Assembly (NCBI GenBank): GCA_026874595.1
Contig: CM049320.1
Span: 30,908,214-30,972,213 of the forward strand
Source of the DNA: Sipunculus nudus
Lineage: Eukaryota > Annelida > Sipuncula > Golfingiida > Sipunculidae
Reading direction: 5' to 3'
Length of the DNA: 64,000 bases
The notes beneath the pieces are model-generated. The model had not been told where the DNA came from, did not search any database, and saw only the letters and a program-made list of their open reading frames with translations. The position numbers and the translations under genes were made by a program. Positions 1 through 13,330 of the stretch are shown here, piece by piece. Position 1 is the first letter of the stretch. Every line of letters begins with the position of its first letter.

Positions 1-772
1 GGACTTATGAGGAGAGCCAGAAAAAAACAATTCATAATAATTTAGAGTTTACCTGGATCACAATAATATTTTTATTGAAAAGGTGCTTTACTTTTGTGGA
101 AAAAGGCAATAAAAAGACCGTCTTTATATTTCTGTTCTAGTAGAACCTTTAATTGAACATAAATTTCCGAAAGGGGCGAGCAGATCAGTTATGCAAAATC
201 GAGTTGGTGACCTTGCCCCACATGTACCTTGAATTAATACAATCCTCGCGCTATAGAATGTAAATTCACAAAATAAAAAATACACATATTATGAATTGTC
301 TGACTTTAAAGTCTGCATTTACGTTTTGTCTCAACTTTTTTCACGAGTTTCCAGTTGCAAACTACGTCTCGAGAAAATATTATATGTTGCACATCTGTAT
401 CCATTTACAACAATTTCACATTTAACAAATTGTCAGGCCGTATATAAGGTGGAAAAATGCAAAGGGTATATTTTGATATCTATTGCCGTGGAGTCATGTT
501 TTGTCAGTTTCCAGTCGCAAATTATTTTATGTTAGTTTTAAACTACTACAACATGTTTACAAGAGATTGAATGTGGTACTGGCCATCTAATACCCCTTTC
601 TCTCATCCATCAATAACAGTTGAATTTTTTATAATTATTATTCTGAAGTTTAGAAAAAGGGCAGTTTTTCGTTTCTTAAAACGGCAAAGAATTCTGTTTC
701 TATAGGTATAAAGTGACTTATATTAAAATAATGTATCCAACGATTTATCCATTATAACCTTTTGAACATCAG
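1..772. other. AT-rich noncoding DNA, nothing recognised
   Basis: No conserved coding segment, RNA gene or repeat end could be identified on either strand. The short open frame at 296-535 has no recognisable composition or motif. Confidence 0.5.
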
Positions 773-784
773 AAGTTTACACTG

Positions 785-824
<40 letters not shown>

Positions 825-836
825 CAGTGTAAACTT
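773..836. repeat. 64-bp perfect AT-centred palindrome
   Basis: Arms AAGTTTACACTGCAAT (773-788) and ATTGCAGTGTAAACTT (821-836) are exact reverse complements and enclose a run of alternating TA. The whole segment can pair with itself as a hairpin or cruciform. Confidence 0.9.
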
Positions 837-1339
837 GTTGTAAACTTTTTTACTTGTTCGAGTCACAAACCCACTGGGAAATTCCCATTTGAACAAACAA
901 ATAGAGGAGTCGAGGCGCTTTTATAAACTAGATTTACACGACACGTGCTAGGATGGCGGACCGGGATATATCAGGAACCGTTCTGTATGAAATATGCTAT
1001 GCATAAAAAATACACTCACGTTATGGCCAGTATTAATGAAAGGACTTGGGAGAATCCGTAACAGTACATAATTTATTATAAAGCTTTTGCGATCGCTCAG
1101 GCGAGTATACCTGGCAGCCAAGAACAGAATTGTTCTGAACAGATGTTATCAGTTTTGATCTACAGGGAATGTTCCGTTATACACCCACTAGGGAAACTTG
1201 TCCATGGCTCAAGTCAAGGGATCTATCTTTGTGCACAAAATAGAAATAAAAAGTAAAAAAAATATTACATACTTATATTAAAACATGAAATAATAATGCA
1301 ACTTGAACGAGTTATTTTTTCGCGATACAAAAACAAATA

Positions 1340-1769
1340 TATGTCTCCCCTCCCTATGGGTCTCTCATCCTCGAATTTGAGGACAATATATGGTCTACTG
1401 CAAGAGTTTGGGGTTAACAAATATTCTATATTTATGTTGATTCGATCTTGAAGATGAAGGTCGAAGTCACCAGTTGAACTCATCTGAGATTTTTTTTTCA
1501 AATTTCACCAAAAAATATTGAGTTGTTCGAAGATTATGGGGTTCAACCAAAAATGATTTCGGCTTATTTCACCTTGAAGGTTAAGGAAAAGGTCACTGGT
1601 TTCCTAACTAGCCGAGGTATTGGTAGAAACAATTCACATTTCACATTTCATGGAATATATATAAAAGATATTGCGATCACAAGAAAAGAGACATACAACT
1701 CTTGAGACATGAAATGAGGAAGACAACATACAAAATATGATATGTATCCATAACGGGAGGGGAGACATA
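1340..1769. mobile_element. small inverted-repeat element (MITE-like)
   Basis: Ends TATGTCTCCCCTCCC (1340-1354) and GGGAGGGGAGACATA (1755-1769) are exact inverted repeats. Inside, on the minus strand, is a segment with ACCTTCATCTTCAAG and TGACTTCGACC, like the repeats at 29945, 33380 and 58220. No transposase is present. No clear target duplication was found. Confidence 0.6.
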
Positions 1770-1857
1770 ATTCAACAAACACGTAACCCATGGATCATGA
1801 CGCTAAGCCGACAAATATGACTTAAGGGCTATAATTCAGAAATCAGAACTATCGTCA

Positions 1858-3536
1858 TGAAGTCAGAACTATCATCTGGACCCGCTTCCAACATGGCTGC
1901 TCAAGCTTTGTATTGACGATCTCCTTCCTCTCATAATAGCTATTATTAACAGCTCCCTGGAGACCGGATGTGTTCCAAAGGACTTTAAGACTGCTAGGAT
2001 AAAACCACTCCTGAAGAAACCAGGACTTGATCCAGACATTCTTAGCACTACAGGCCATTGTTCAACCTCCCGTTTTTAAGATTCTGGAGAAAATTGTTGA
2101 TGAACGCCTGGGGCACCACCTGCGTTTAAACTCTCTCCACTAGCCCTCAAAGTCTGCGTACAAGAAGTTTGATTAAACAGAAAGAGCACTTCTTAAGGTA
2201 CAGAATGACATTTTCAAAACTCTGGATTCTGGTTCTATGACTGCGCCCGTAATACTGGATCTTTCCGCCGCATTCGATACAATAGACCATCAGACACTTC
2301 TTGATCGCTTTGAACATCATTTTGGTATTCAGGGAAAAGGGCTAGCATCATCCTACTTGAGTAATCGGTACCAGACTGTGTCAATACATTGCGTGTTGTC
2401 TAAACAGGCTTTACTACAATATGGAGTATCGCAGGGGTCGGTCCTAGATCAAAAGATATATGGGTGTACATCAAACCATTTAGTGATATTTTTCGTCACC
2501 ATGGATTAGGTCATCACTTCTATGCTGACCACATTCAGGTGTGCCTGTCTTTCAAGCCCTCGGACACCATGTCCCAAGAAGACGCTATGAATAGGATAGA
2601 GCTGTGCTTAGCAGACATTCAGTCATGGAAGACAAAAAATAAGCTCAAGCTGAACAGCGAGAAGACAGAGGTTATGCTCTTTGCATCAAAACACGACCAG
2701 GGTAAACTTTAGAACTTCGAGATCAAAGTGGGTGGTTCCGTTGTCGCAGCTACATCACACGTAAAGAATCTTGGAGTGAAGTATGACCTCGGCCATGACC
2801 ATGGAAAGACATGTTAACAACATCTGTCGTTCAGCGTTCACTGAACTTTGTAATATTAGTCGCATCAAACGCTACCTGACAAATGATGCTACTAGATCTT
2901 TGATTAATGGACTAATAACATCAAAGTTGGATTATTGTAATATGCTTCTGCAAGGATTGCCAAACACACTGATAAATAAAATGCTACGCGTTAGAAATAC
3001 ATCAGCTAGAATCATCACTAGAACATCATGTCATAGTAACATTACTCCAGTTTTGAAGGACTTGCATTGGTTGCCTATTAAGAGTAGACTTAACTTCAAG
3101 ATACTGGTATGTAGTGTACTAACAAGGCCCTAAATGGCCAGGCCCCAGGAAATGTTTGTGATATGTATTCTCCAACCAGAAAGTTCAGGTCACAAAACTC
3201 TCTCACTCTAGTCTCTTCTTGTGTTAGAACTGCTACTTATGGCAATCGATGTTCAAGTTGGAGTGAATCTAGTCTGTGGGACAACCTACCATTCCATGTC
3301 AGAGACTCCAGTTCAGTTGACACTTTTAAACACTCTCTTAAAACATATTTATTTTTAGCATACTACAATGAGTCTTATTTCTAGTGGGTTTTTCCCCTAT
3401 CTTTTTTAATATCTTTTAAAGATAGATTTTTTTATGATTTCTCTTATGTAAAGTGCTTTGTAACGTACTTAATGTATGAAAAGAGCGCTATACAAATGTG
3501 GTATATTATAATCATAATAAATAATAATAATAATTC
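1858..3536 (+). pseudogene. decayed non-LTR retrotransposon, reverse transcriptase and 3' tail
   Basis: A frameshifted reverse transcriptase can be followed across three frames: IKPLLKKPGLDPDIL near 2000, LDLSAAFDTIDHQTLLDRF at 2255-2310, GVSQGSVL near 2430, FYADH at 2519-2533 (in place of the catalytic FYADD), SWKTKNKLKLNSEKTEVMLF near 2625, DYCNMLLQGLP near 2930, VLKDLHWLPIKSRLNFKIL near 3050 and WDNLPFHVRDSSSVDTFKHS near 3280. The 3' end has a GTAAAGTGCTTTG...AGCGCTATACAAATG tail followed by ATA/ATAAT repeats, typical of CR1/L2-type LINEs. The 5' part (ORF1, endonuclease) is missing. It cannot be active: several frameshifts, a deletion after SVL and an altered active site. Confidence 0.88.
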
Positions 3537-5789
3537 ACAACAGTCAATCGCATTTCTAAAGGTCTTGAAGATGTATTACTGTGGCATTATTATTGATATT
3601 TGTGAATCTAACTAACCATGAAACATGAATTTACCTTAATAAAACAGGCCTTGGTGGCATCATTTTTGCTTTACAATGAAAAGCACCCAAAGTCAACATG
3701 CATAGCAACTTTTTTAATCAATATGTGCGTAAATTATTGAGACGTTATGTATTTGTTTAAATTTTTATTTAACAGACTCGTTAGTAATAAATGTTGGGAT
3801 CTCTTTGGTCTGATCCTGTTCAAACATGGAGGAATACACGAATACATACCTTATCAACAGGCAGTTTATCCAAATTATAATTAAATTTAAAATATTGGAT
3901 TGTTTTGATGATACAACACTTTTTTTGTCGGTCTCAAAATAACCATTAAACTTGTAAACAGTTGAAATAATTGCAGTTGGCGCCACAATTCTAGTATGGT
4001 CTACAAAGCTATCAGGATAGGATCATCGTGCATAGCAGGAAAATGCTCTTCCTTATAGGCCTACTATTAGGACTTTTTGATTATGCTTGTAATATACTTG
4101 ATACTTTGTACTTCATAGAGAAACGGAAACTGGCCAAAATACTGCACAAAATAAAATGGTATGTTTTTTCGTTTTTTTTTCAAATAGACAAAGCTTAATT
4201 TTGATGAATTTAAAAGCAGGGTTGATTATTCAACACTTGGTTATAATATATACTAATTATGTTCAGTATGCTCCGCCATACCTAAGTTAAATAGATTCTG
4301 TCAGAAATCCATATAACGCACAGGAATGATCAAGCCTATGTAGTACCTCACGTCATAACTCAGGAAATATACAGTTTTAAATTCAGTGGTATCACATTAT
4401 GGAACGAATTACTATCTATAGTCTTACACCTTCAAACAGTAAGAAATGGTATATGAAGAATAGTAAAGAATATCTACTTTGGAAAATGAATAGGTTGGAA
4501 ATAGACTATTATTTTATTTTGAAAATTTTTGGTCAAATTAAGTATCTTAATTATGTAACTCTCAGGTACAGGAGTGTCATTCTAATTCTTAGTTATAGTG
4601 ATTTCAACAGTAATTTACAGTTATAAATATATTATTTATAAACACAGTCGTATAACCTTTATTTGTAAGTGTTCTAATCATTGTAACTCATATAAAGAAT
4701 CATCATGATAGAAATTTAATATTTGTAACCGGTCGTCATTGCACATGTACAGGCATTTCTATGTGTTGATACTTTTAGATAGTACTATGAAATTAACCCG
4801 ATTATCATGCATTTAGCATGCAAATTATCTAAATTGTATGCATGGTCTGCTATCTTGTTAACTTGCCAGTGCTTTAACGGTACACTATCGAAATAAGTAG
4901 ACCGGTACCTCACTAAGTATAAGGTAACTTTTAAGTGCTCCTTTTTCATGATTAATAATACTTGAAGATTTTAATTAATACAATTTGATAGATATATTTA
5001 TTTTATATGTATCTATTTTAGTGCGGATAATAAGTAACGTGTCTTTCTTGTGAATAAAATATTAAAATTAATCAGCAAATAAACCTTTGCCAGAAAATAA
5101 AGGTTGTAATATGTTGCTATTTTGTACCATGAGCCCCCTAGAAAAGCTTAGCGCTTTCGTGCTCGCTATGAAATCACAGGTGCCTGTCAAGTGTTCAATA
5201 GAGACGGGCCTGAGTTTATACGGAAACTTATTATATGGACTTTAAATTCTTAGGCCCCATTCACATGCACACATTTACTCCTTTGAGTACATAAACACAC
5301 GCAAGTAAATTTACTAATGTAAGTATATTGTGTCATGTAAACAGATTTGCATATGTGAGTATAAATACTCCTGGAGTAAACTGACATGAGTAAAAGTTTA
5401 TTAGCATGACCTCAGGAGGTGATTCAAAAGTATATTTGCATGCACATAACTTTCCTTTTTAATTAAATTGTGTCATGTGAACTTATTTTCAATTTGCATA
5501 TAAAAGCAAACTGACCTTTTTATGTTACAAATTGACCGATGATTACATATTCATCAATTTAAACCAATTTACTCCTCCTTCAAGGTCAAGATCAGAATTC
5601 ATATTGTTTTGTAAAGAATTAAACAAAAACATATTGTTTATAGAGCTAAGAATGCACTCTTAATATTATAATATGACAACTTTTGGTTTTCTGATAACTG
5701 TTTATTCGATCTAGATTTTAAAATAGTTTAATAGGTTTCCGGAATCCAAAACACAATTTATTCCAACATTATTGTGCCGGATTAGAATA

Positions 5790-5798
<9 letters not shown>
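3537..5798. other. AT-rich noncoding DNA
   Basis: No gene recognised. The section 5255-5480 is unusually rich in short ACTC/GAGT and CATGCA words and could be an old MITE, but I found no convincing ends. Confidence 0.4.

Positions 5799-5834
<36 letters not shown>
5793..5834. repeat. (TA)n microsatellite
   Basis: Alternating TA run of about 40 bp. Other long TA runs in the window are at 7789-7817, 16385-16437, 20242-20318, 21362-21424 and 36042-36092. Confidence 0.9.
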
Positions 5835-5838
<4 letters not shown>

Positions 5839-6682
5839 TAAAAATTTGGGTAAACCCGACGACATATTTACATATTTTTATTTGGGATACGTACTTTTTA
5901 AAATTATGACTTTTTAAGGCATTTAGATTTAAAATGTGCACGAATTAATTTTCAATTGTTCACCTAGCTATAAGCAGTTTCCTGTTAAATATATAGGCCC
6001 TAACGACGTATTTTAGTGCATAAGCGGAAAATATGTTGAAAAATTGAAAGTTTTGAGCCATAATTGACCGGAAATAACGACTTTTAAGGCAAACAAGTAA
6101 AACCCCTATATTTCTGTTATTAAAATAAATCAAACAATTACGATAAATCATGAAGCTTGAGGGGAATATTCTAAGGTTTCAAAATATATTTAAGGTGATC
6201 CCAGAACAGTTTAGGTATAACATTAATTAACAACCGATACAATGTTAAACGGGACTCGGGGATAGTTCTGTTCTGAATTGGTGATGTAGGGGAGGACAGC
6301 CTCTGGTAATTTTTTTTTCTTTGAGGCGCTGGTTGAGAATGCACCAGGTACCTTCGTATCTTAAGTCCACGCTACATCCTTCCGTTTCCCTGTCATCCAT
6401 TTTTTAATCAAATACTTATACATTGCTACTACCAAAGATACTAATAACCTGCGTGCTATATAGGGCTATGGCGGGGTCCATTATTCAGCCCGCTGTCTAT
6501 CTGTTAAAACATAAATTTCTGAACTGTGGTTACACGAATATTCACTAATTATGTCACACCTGTTTATGTTGGACCAAGTGAGCATAGCCAGTTTGATAAA
6601 GTCACTAACAATCTCGGTTCACCTATATTACGTGCGTTTTTGTGTGCCAAAGGCTGCTGGGTTGGAATTAAAGTGTGCATTC

Positions 6683-7210
6683 TTAAAGGGGCCCAATCAT
6701 CTTTAAAGCATGTTGAATTAACATGAAAAATAGCTTATTCCCTTAATAAAATAAATCTGTTCCTGTCAGAACATTGCCTTGATACCGTTTTCATACTCCT
6801 GTAAATGAGTGTTAAAAACAGGGGACCAGGCGCGATCACATATGTCAAAATTAACACAGCGAGTGGGGCCGTGTGCATCGTGCAGCCACAACACGTGTCA
6901 ATCAGGAGATGCGCTAACTGACTTGGCCAAAAAAAATATAATACATGCTCCCGTTGGCTGAAACACCGCGCGTTGCGGCTCTAAATCGGACCTCGGGTCA
7001 CGCGGCCTTGTTATGGTAAAAAGACACTCGTGGACTGTGTTTACCAACACGCTGCAGAGCCATGACAAGATGTTAACATACTTATGCGAGGTACAGAGAC
7101 GAACTGTGCGCTGGGATGGTTTTGCTGGGAAACTTAATTATGTATAAAGCAAAACAATCTTATAGTGTGAAAGATTATAGGTATAATATTGCTCCTGATT
7201 GTCCCTTTAA
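6683..7210. mobile_element. TTAA-flanked MITE, family T1, full copy
   Basis: Starts TTAAAGGGGCCC and ends GATTGTCCCTTTAA, an inverted repeat bounded by TTAA at both ends. This fits piggyBac- or Kolobok-type insertion. Partial copies of the same sequence lie at 11692-11983 (minus) and 32408-32856 (plus). There is no coding capacity. Confidence 0.75.
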
Positions 7211-7784
7211 CAATTTCGTATGTATATATGGAGTCATCTTAGTGCAAGTCATAGTAAAAAATTAAAGTGTACGTGGGCATCTTCCTTATATAAATCTCTG
7301 TCATTATGCAAATATGAAAAAGAACTATCTACATACATTTCTTCCATTGTTTTCACTGATATATGTTAATAGATTGGATTGGCCTAGATTTGTACCCGTC
7401 CATTTCCATCCAGATCATACCTATAATAGCATTTTCCGTCATGCAAAAAAAAAAAAAAAAAAAGTCCTTTTCTGGATTGTCAAAGTCTGGAATGTCCTTA
7501 TCCGAAAACGTTCGTCCAACATGAAATATAATAATTCTTGTTTCTATATCTGTTAATTGTGTCATCAAAGAAAAAATTTTCACACGTGAGCTTTGCCGGG
7601 GTCCTTGCATGCATGGCCCTTGTTTAATTTTTATAGTGTTTAAATGTAAGTTCGCATACCTGATCCTTATAATGACATGTGAACACAATGTAAATATACG
7701 TACTCCTAGTAGCATTTTACACACAGGCGTAAATTAACTCCATATGCAAAAATAATTACATGAATAAATATATACATTCACATA

Positions 7785-7825
<41 letters not shown>

Positions 7826-7946
7826 ACATGTATATGTGAATGGGGCTTTACATTCTCCTACTGGTATGATACATATCTTGCAGGTTGGCTACTCTGTCGC
7901 GCTAAAGGCAGACAAAGCTGTCTGTGTGAGAACGAACGTGAAGGAG
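7211..7946. other. region just upstream of the DCAF17 start
   Basis: Contains an A19 tract near 7446-7463 and a TA run at 7789-7817. No TATA box or CpG-rich promoter can be assigned, and any 5' untranslated exon is unresolved. Confidence 0.35.
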
Positions 7947-8051
7947 ATGGATAAAAAGGGGAAAGTGTTGTTCTTGTTACGGCAGAGGGAATATTTTGTC
8001 CCAAGTTATTTCCGAAATGACTTGAAAGTAGTGCGAGCTCTGGTCTGCCAG
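7947..8051 (+). CDS. DCAF17: DCAF17 coding exon 1 (start codon)
   Basis: Encodes 35 residues from MDKKGKVLF to VVRALVCQ and ends in phase 0 at CAG|gtaggt. RALVCQ is a strongly conserved N-terminal motif of the family. An in-frame ATG at 7866 would add 27 residues. A possible splice acceptor (cttgcag) ends at 7883, so transcription may start upstream with a noncoding exon. The 7947 ATG is preferred for its context and because the family N-terminus is short. Confidence 0.85.
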
Positions 8052-11000
8052 GTAGGTTTGATGTTATAAACAGATTTTCCTCAAATATCGCTCACGCACA
8101 GGCTCGCCTGGTGTCTTGGATTGGACTGGTACCCCGCCCACAACTCCACATTACCCTTGCCACTTGTAAATGAGTATATCGGCTGTTCATGCATGTCAGG
8201 GTTTGGCATAGGAAGCACATGTAGAATTCAGGCTGCTGTTTGAGGCATTGAGTTTGAGTCAATGAATAAAACATCTGGTGTCTATGTTTATGGTTTCTAG
8301 TCTCTTGTTCGTATGTTTGCCGTATGTATCTGTGTCTCCGTCTAGTGGCGAACCTGTAATTTGAAATGCAATTATTAGTACACATAACATGCAATTGTGA
8401 AGCTCTCCACCGGGTCTCGAACCAGCGATCATGGATTAACAAGTCCTATGCGCTAACACTGCGCCATGCAAGACGAGTTGGGTGTGAGGGGTCGAGTGGG
8501 GATATTTAAATCTACTTTTCAGAATTGGTTGTAGTTGTTAAAATGAGGGTTAATTTTTGTCAAGCCTATGTGTCGTCCGGGCGCTTCGCTCCTGGACGTC
8601 ACAAAAGCTTAAAAAATTAACCCTCAGCCGTTTGTTAACTGCCTGCCACTAAACCTTACTCCGTCTCGCGCTTTGCGCGAACAAGGTGGAGTCACTGTTT
8701 TATTTGTGAACCCTTACCCTTGAAATACACCAAATATATCCATGATGTGTGTGCGTACAAATGCCTGGAGGGCGCAAGACAACGGATGTGAATGAGGTAT
8801 GCAGGACATGTGCACATAAGCCAATTGGTGTGACCAAGCAAGAGGGAGGAATCATGACGAATACTAGCATGTTATATTGTGTGAAGGAAGGATTTGTACA
8901 TTATTACAGGGTAAGAGGTACATGGGAAGGATATAGGATACCATTAACTTACAAAGGACACTGGATATATTATTACAACGTTTCACATGTATCCGTGGTG
9001 TCTTTATGTGTCCAGAACAGCAGCCTGAATTCTATTAACTACTTAAAAGATGGTTAAAACCCCCCATACCCCCCTTAGAATTCCTACAACAAATAACAAA
9101 CATTATTATGTGTGTGTAATGTGGGGGGAGACCCCCCAAACCCCCCCATGGTCAGACCGGTATACTTCACGGTAGTCTGAACGGAGATTGTTTATCTGTT
9201 TAAAGAAAATCATGGCTGCTGTCTGGATTTGGATACCAACAACATGCTTCTAGCGGTATTTAATATGTACTCCAGATGAAATATATTTGTAAAATGAATC
9301 CTAATATGTATTTCTAAACCTATAATAGGCAATATAGGGCTATTTGGTAGTATAACATTCTTACTCATTTGTAGTGGTATAATAGAGTCCACAATGCAGG
9401 TACTGATTCTACACTCGGGCCAAAAACCTTTTTTTCCGGTCACTGGACCAACTATAATTTTCTCAGCTGACTTAAAAGTTTTTGGAGTGATTTGTTTGCC
9501 AAAATAAAAAAATAAGTACATGCCTTTGCTTAAATAAACATCCCAGTTTTCTCGCCAGACTCTTTCCAGCACAAAATTCCACTATATTCATTCTTAAAAA
9601 AAAGTGCTCTCAGACACCCCATCAATGGCATCAGGCTGACGTTTGCTGAGAGTTGCCTCAAACAGATGAAGACACAATCTGTAGTTCAAAAGTTCACCAC
9701 TGTTAAACACTGCATGTTAAGAACTAGAAGCTTCTCTTTGTCTTATTTAACCTGTCAGTTTGTAATTAATGGCATTGGCAGCTGACTTCAGGTTGCCTGA
9801 TATAATAGGAATAGTCTAATAATGTCCATGATATGTCTGTGATGCAGAATGTCAAATTTTCTCGATGGCTGACCTCCAGTGTATCAGGCTGGTATAAGTC
9901 CAACAGTCTAGTCTTAAAGGAGGTAGGTCTAATCTTGAAAACACTCTAAAATACCAACTGGGGTCTACTGAAAATAAAAATAGCATGGAACAATTGTGAG
10001 GAGGATTGTTTAGTTCGCTGAAGGTTAAGCAAAATGCTTCTTGAGCTCTTTCGTGCCAGAATTTACAGAACTAAATATATGAGTATTCTTGAAGCAAGTG
10101 TCTGAATATCATCTTTCCACCTTACTAGTGGCCACTTTCTAAAGTCAGCATCCGTAGTGTCCCCTGCAGTTTCTGTTCTTTCAACTGATATTTTTGCCAT
10201 TGTCAACTGTGAGCCAACAGCATATGTAATTGGACACAGTGGTACTGATTTTCATGTCGACTGGTCTGATAAAAGTTATTCAGAGATACCAGTTGTGTTT
10301 GTTTTACCTTTCACAGTATAATTTAATAACATATTTCATTTCAACAGTAATATAAATTCTATTATTTGATGAAATCCCACGTCCAAAAGCCTCTTTCCTT
10401 GTGGAACCTATTCAATTATGCCATTGTATTTGTATATGTTGTCACAGAGAGGCTTAAACTTAGTATCTTAAACAAGCACAAGACACTGAGGCTGTGCTGT
10501 CCTGTGCTGACACTCCTGTTATTCTGTTGAATATTAAATTCAGCATCTGCATGCAGTGTACGGTAAAAGGAACAGCCACCTTTCCATGTCCAATCTGCCT
10601 TGCATGAGCTCTTCATGACAGCTGATGGGACCACAGAGTTTCAAGAAATTCCTCTAGCAAAATCACTGATTGCCAGTCCACTTCAATATCCATTAAAAAT
10701 TCAGGTTATGTGTCTCCAAAACGGGCACATGTTAATATGGTAACTTGGGATATTTCTAATCAATTTAGTTAACCAGCAAGATTTTCAAATTGGCCCTGGG
10801 AAAACAAAAAAAGTGACCTTGTGACATAGATTGAGTACAACTATGACCAAAGGTAATTTAGGAAATTTTCAGATCTTTCCTTGAACATTTCAGACTGTAC
10901 AAATTCAGATCATGAATAGTATGATGATTGTACTAAGTCAAATATGAATCCAAGGAATCTTTTTTTTTGGATTTCACAAAGAAGTTTGTTTTTGTCGGAT

Positions 11001-13299
11001 AATCTTATGAGATCTCTTACAAATAAATACTTACAAACTGGGACTAGTAGATCAGATGACATCATTTTCATTGGAACCTTTGGGTGCACACTGAAATTTA
11101 ACAATCAAAAGACACTTTTGGAGTTTGGACCCTATTGAAATTTTTAGGTCCCAGGATAGTTTGTAAGTTAACAAGATGGGTTAACATACAGAAAAACCCA
11201 TGATGGATGACACCACACCATCGCATAAGCTCACAGTTTCGCTAAAAAAACCTTAGTTTCCGGTAACAAATCAGAAAAATCTTGCATCTTGTGAGCAGGA
11301 CTGTCAGCGCCATCTGCAGTTCATTTTGGATGGCGTCCAAACATTTGCAATGGGTAAAAATCACCTGAGTGGTTCAATGTATTGGTCTGAAATTTGACAT
11401 GTCCATCAATCTTAGAAAGTATTCTCATAGACTAGACAGGTGGCACAACCTATCTTTCCCTTTTTCGTAGTATACATTGATGCCCTTTTCTCAGGAGTGG
11501 TTGCCATATCCGCCTGAAAGTTTGCATGTCCATAGACCTTGAATACCTTCATCCTGTACACAAGCCTGTTGTGCAACCTACAAATAGTACAATTGTTTTC
11601 ATGCTGTGTCCATCCATAAATCTTGTTTTGGTGAAAATTGCATATATGTTAGGAGTGTAATTAATCCATAAATTTTCCAGATGAAAACTCCACATGCGGT
11701 GTTTCAGCCAGCAAGAACAGGTATTACATTATTTTAGCCAACTCATTTAGTGCAACTCCTGATTGATATGTGTTGTGGCTCCACGATGCACAGGGCCCTG
11801 TGTGCTGTGTTTATGTTGACACCTGTGATCATGCCCAGTCCACTGTTTTCAACACTCATTTACTGAAGTAAGCAAACAGTTTCAAGGCAATATTTTGGCA
11901 GGTACAGATTTAATTTAAAGGGAGGGAAGATGCTATTTTCTGTGTTAATTCAACATGCTTTATAGGTGATTTGGCCCCTTTTATGAGGTCAGCATTCACT
12001 AGACATGACAGGTATATTGTGCACTCGTCCTTATTTCTTCTTCTTCCCCTGCTGTTGTTCCCATTCTTACTTTCATTAACCTACTTTTCAGTATTTTCAT
12101 TTGTACTCATGCTATACATGTAAGTGTCTATGTTTCCATTCCTACCTTCGTCCTGCTTTTTCACTAGGGTGTTTAGCTGGACAACCTGTTAACACAAAAT
12201 GCCTTAATATATATGTGAAACAACCAGGGCATTCATCAGGTCATATAAAGTGCATGGTATATGTCTGTATATCAGTGTTTATATATCTTACTGATGCAAA
12301 ATATTTTTTGTTTGCAGAAAGGTGCAAAATTCAAGAAAATCAGCGAGAAGCACACTAAACACCCAATTGCTTATGAGGGGTAAGTTGCTTTGAATTAAAA
12401 TAAGGTAAAAACTTCCATGTATTATTATGTATATTTTATTGGTATTATTATTGTAATTCACAGGAATTCTCTTTTTAATTCAGATATGGCAAGAAAAAAA
12501 CACCACTAGTAATGTTCAATATGATATGGCACTCTGCCATCATTAAATGGACATCTTCACTAAAAAGTTCATTAAATGGACATCTTCTCTGCAGAGTTCA
12601 TGAAATGGACGTGTTCTCTGCAAAATTCATGAAATGGACATCTTCTCTGCAAAGTTCATGAAATGTACATTTTCTCTGCTATACCTTTTTATGTATTAAT
12701 AATTACGTAAGGACCAAGAATATATTTCTCAATACTATATGAAGCACAAAACCAGTTTAAAAAGTGCCCATTCATCAAATTAATTGATTAACTTGGTTTG
12801 CCCATTTGATGAACTGGGATAAGCAGTTAGCCATTTCATATATGTACTGCCATATATGCTTAACAGTCCTTAAAAAAAGTTCTTCTTTTGTGTTGCTTCA
12901 TTTGGCATTGAGCTTTCTCCAGGGTTGGGCAAAACCCGGATTTTAAGCATAAAACCCAGCCCAGTGGGTTTTACTGGGTAAACCCGGGAAAAGCCATGTT
13001 TTATGGGTTATACAGGTTTTATGGGCAATATAGTCTCAAATTGCAACTGACTTAACTCAAAATTTCTTGTACCAACTTTGGAAATACTGTGAGCAGTATG
13101 CACATTTACTTTAAAATATATATAACTATATAAATATATATAATATATAGCTGATATTGGTGACATATAGCAGTTATAATGATGATTTTAAAAAAATCAG
13201 GAGTCTTTAAGATGGAGTATAAACCTACTGTACTTTGTAACTCCCATTATTGTATCCGCCAAAACGAAGTTTTGCGGATACTATGTTTTTGACCGGGTT

Positions 13300-13330
<31 letters not shown>

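Noticed and set aside
7836-7946. Longer DCAF17 N-terminus starting upstream of 7947
   Set aside because: The codon at 7836 is GTG; the ATG at 7866 precedes a possible acceptor site, and the added residues resemble no family N-terminus.
8395-8475. Intact tRNA gene on the minus strand
   Set aside because: A and B boxes are present but the acceptor and T stems do not pair properly. A SINE head or decayed tRNA is more likely.
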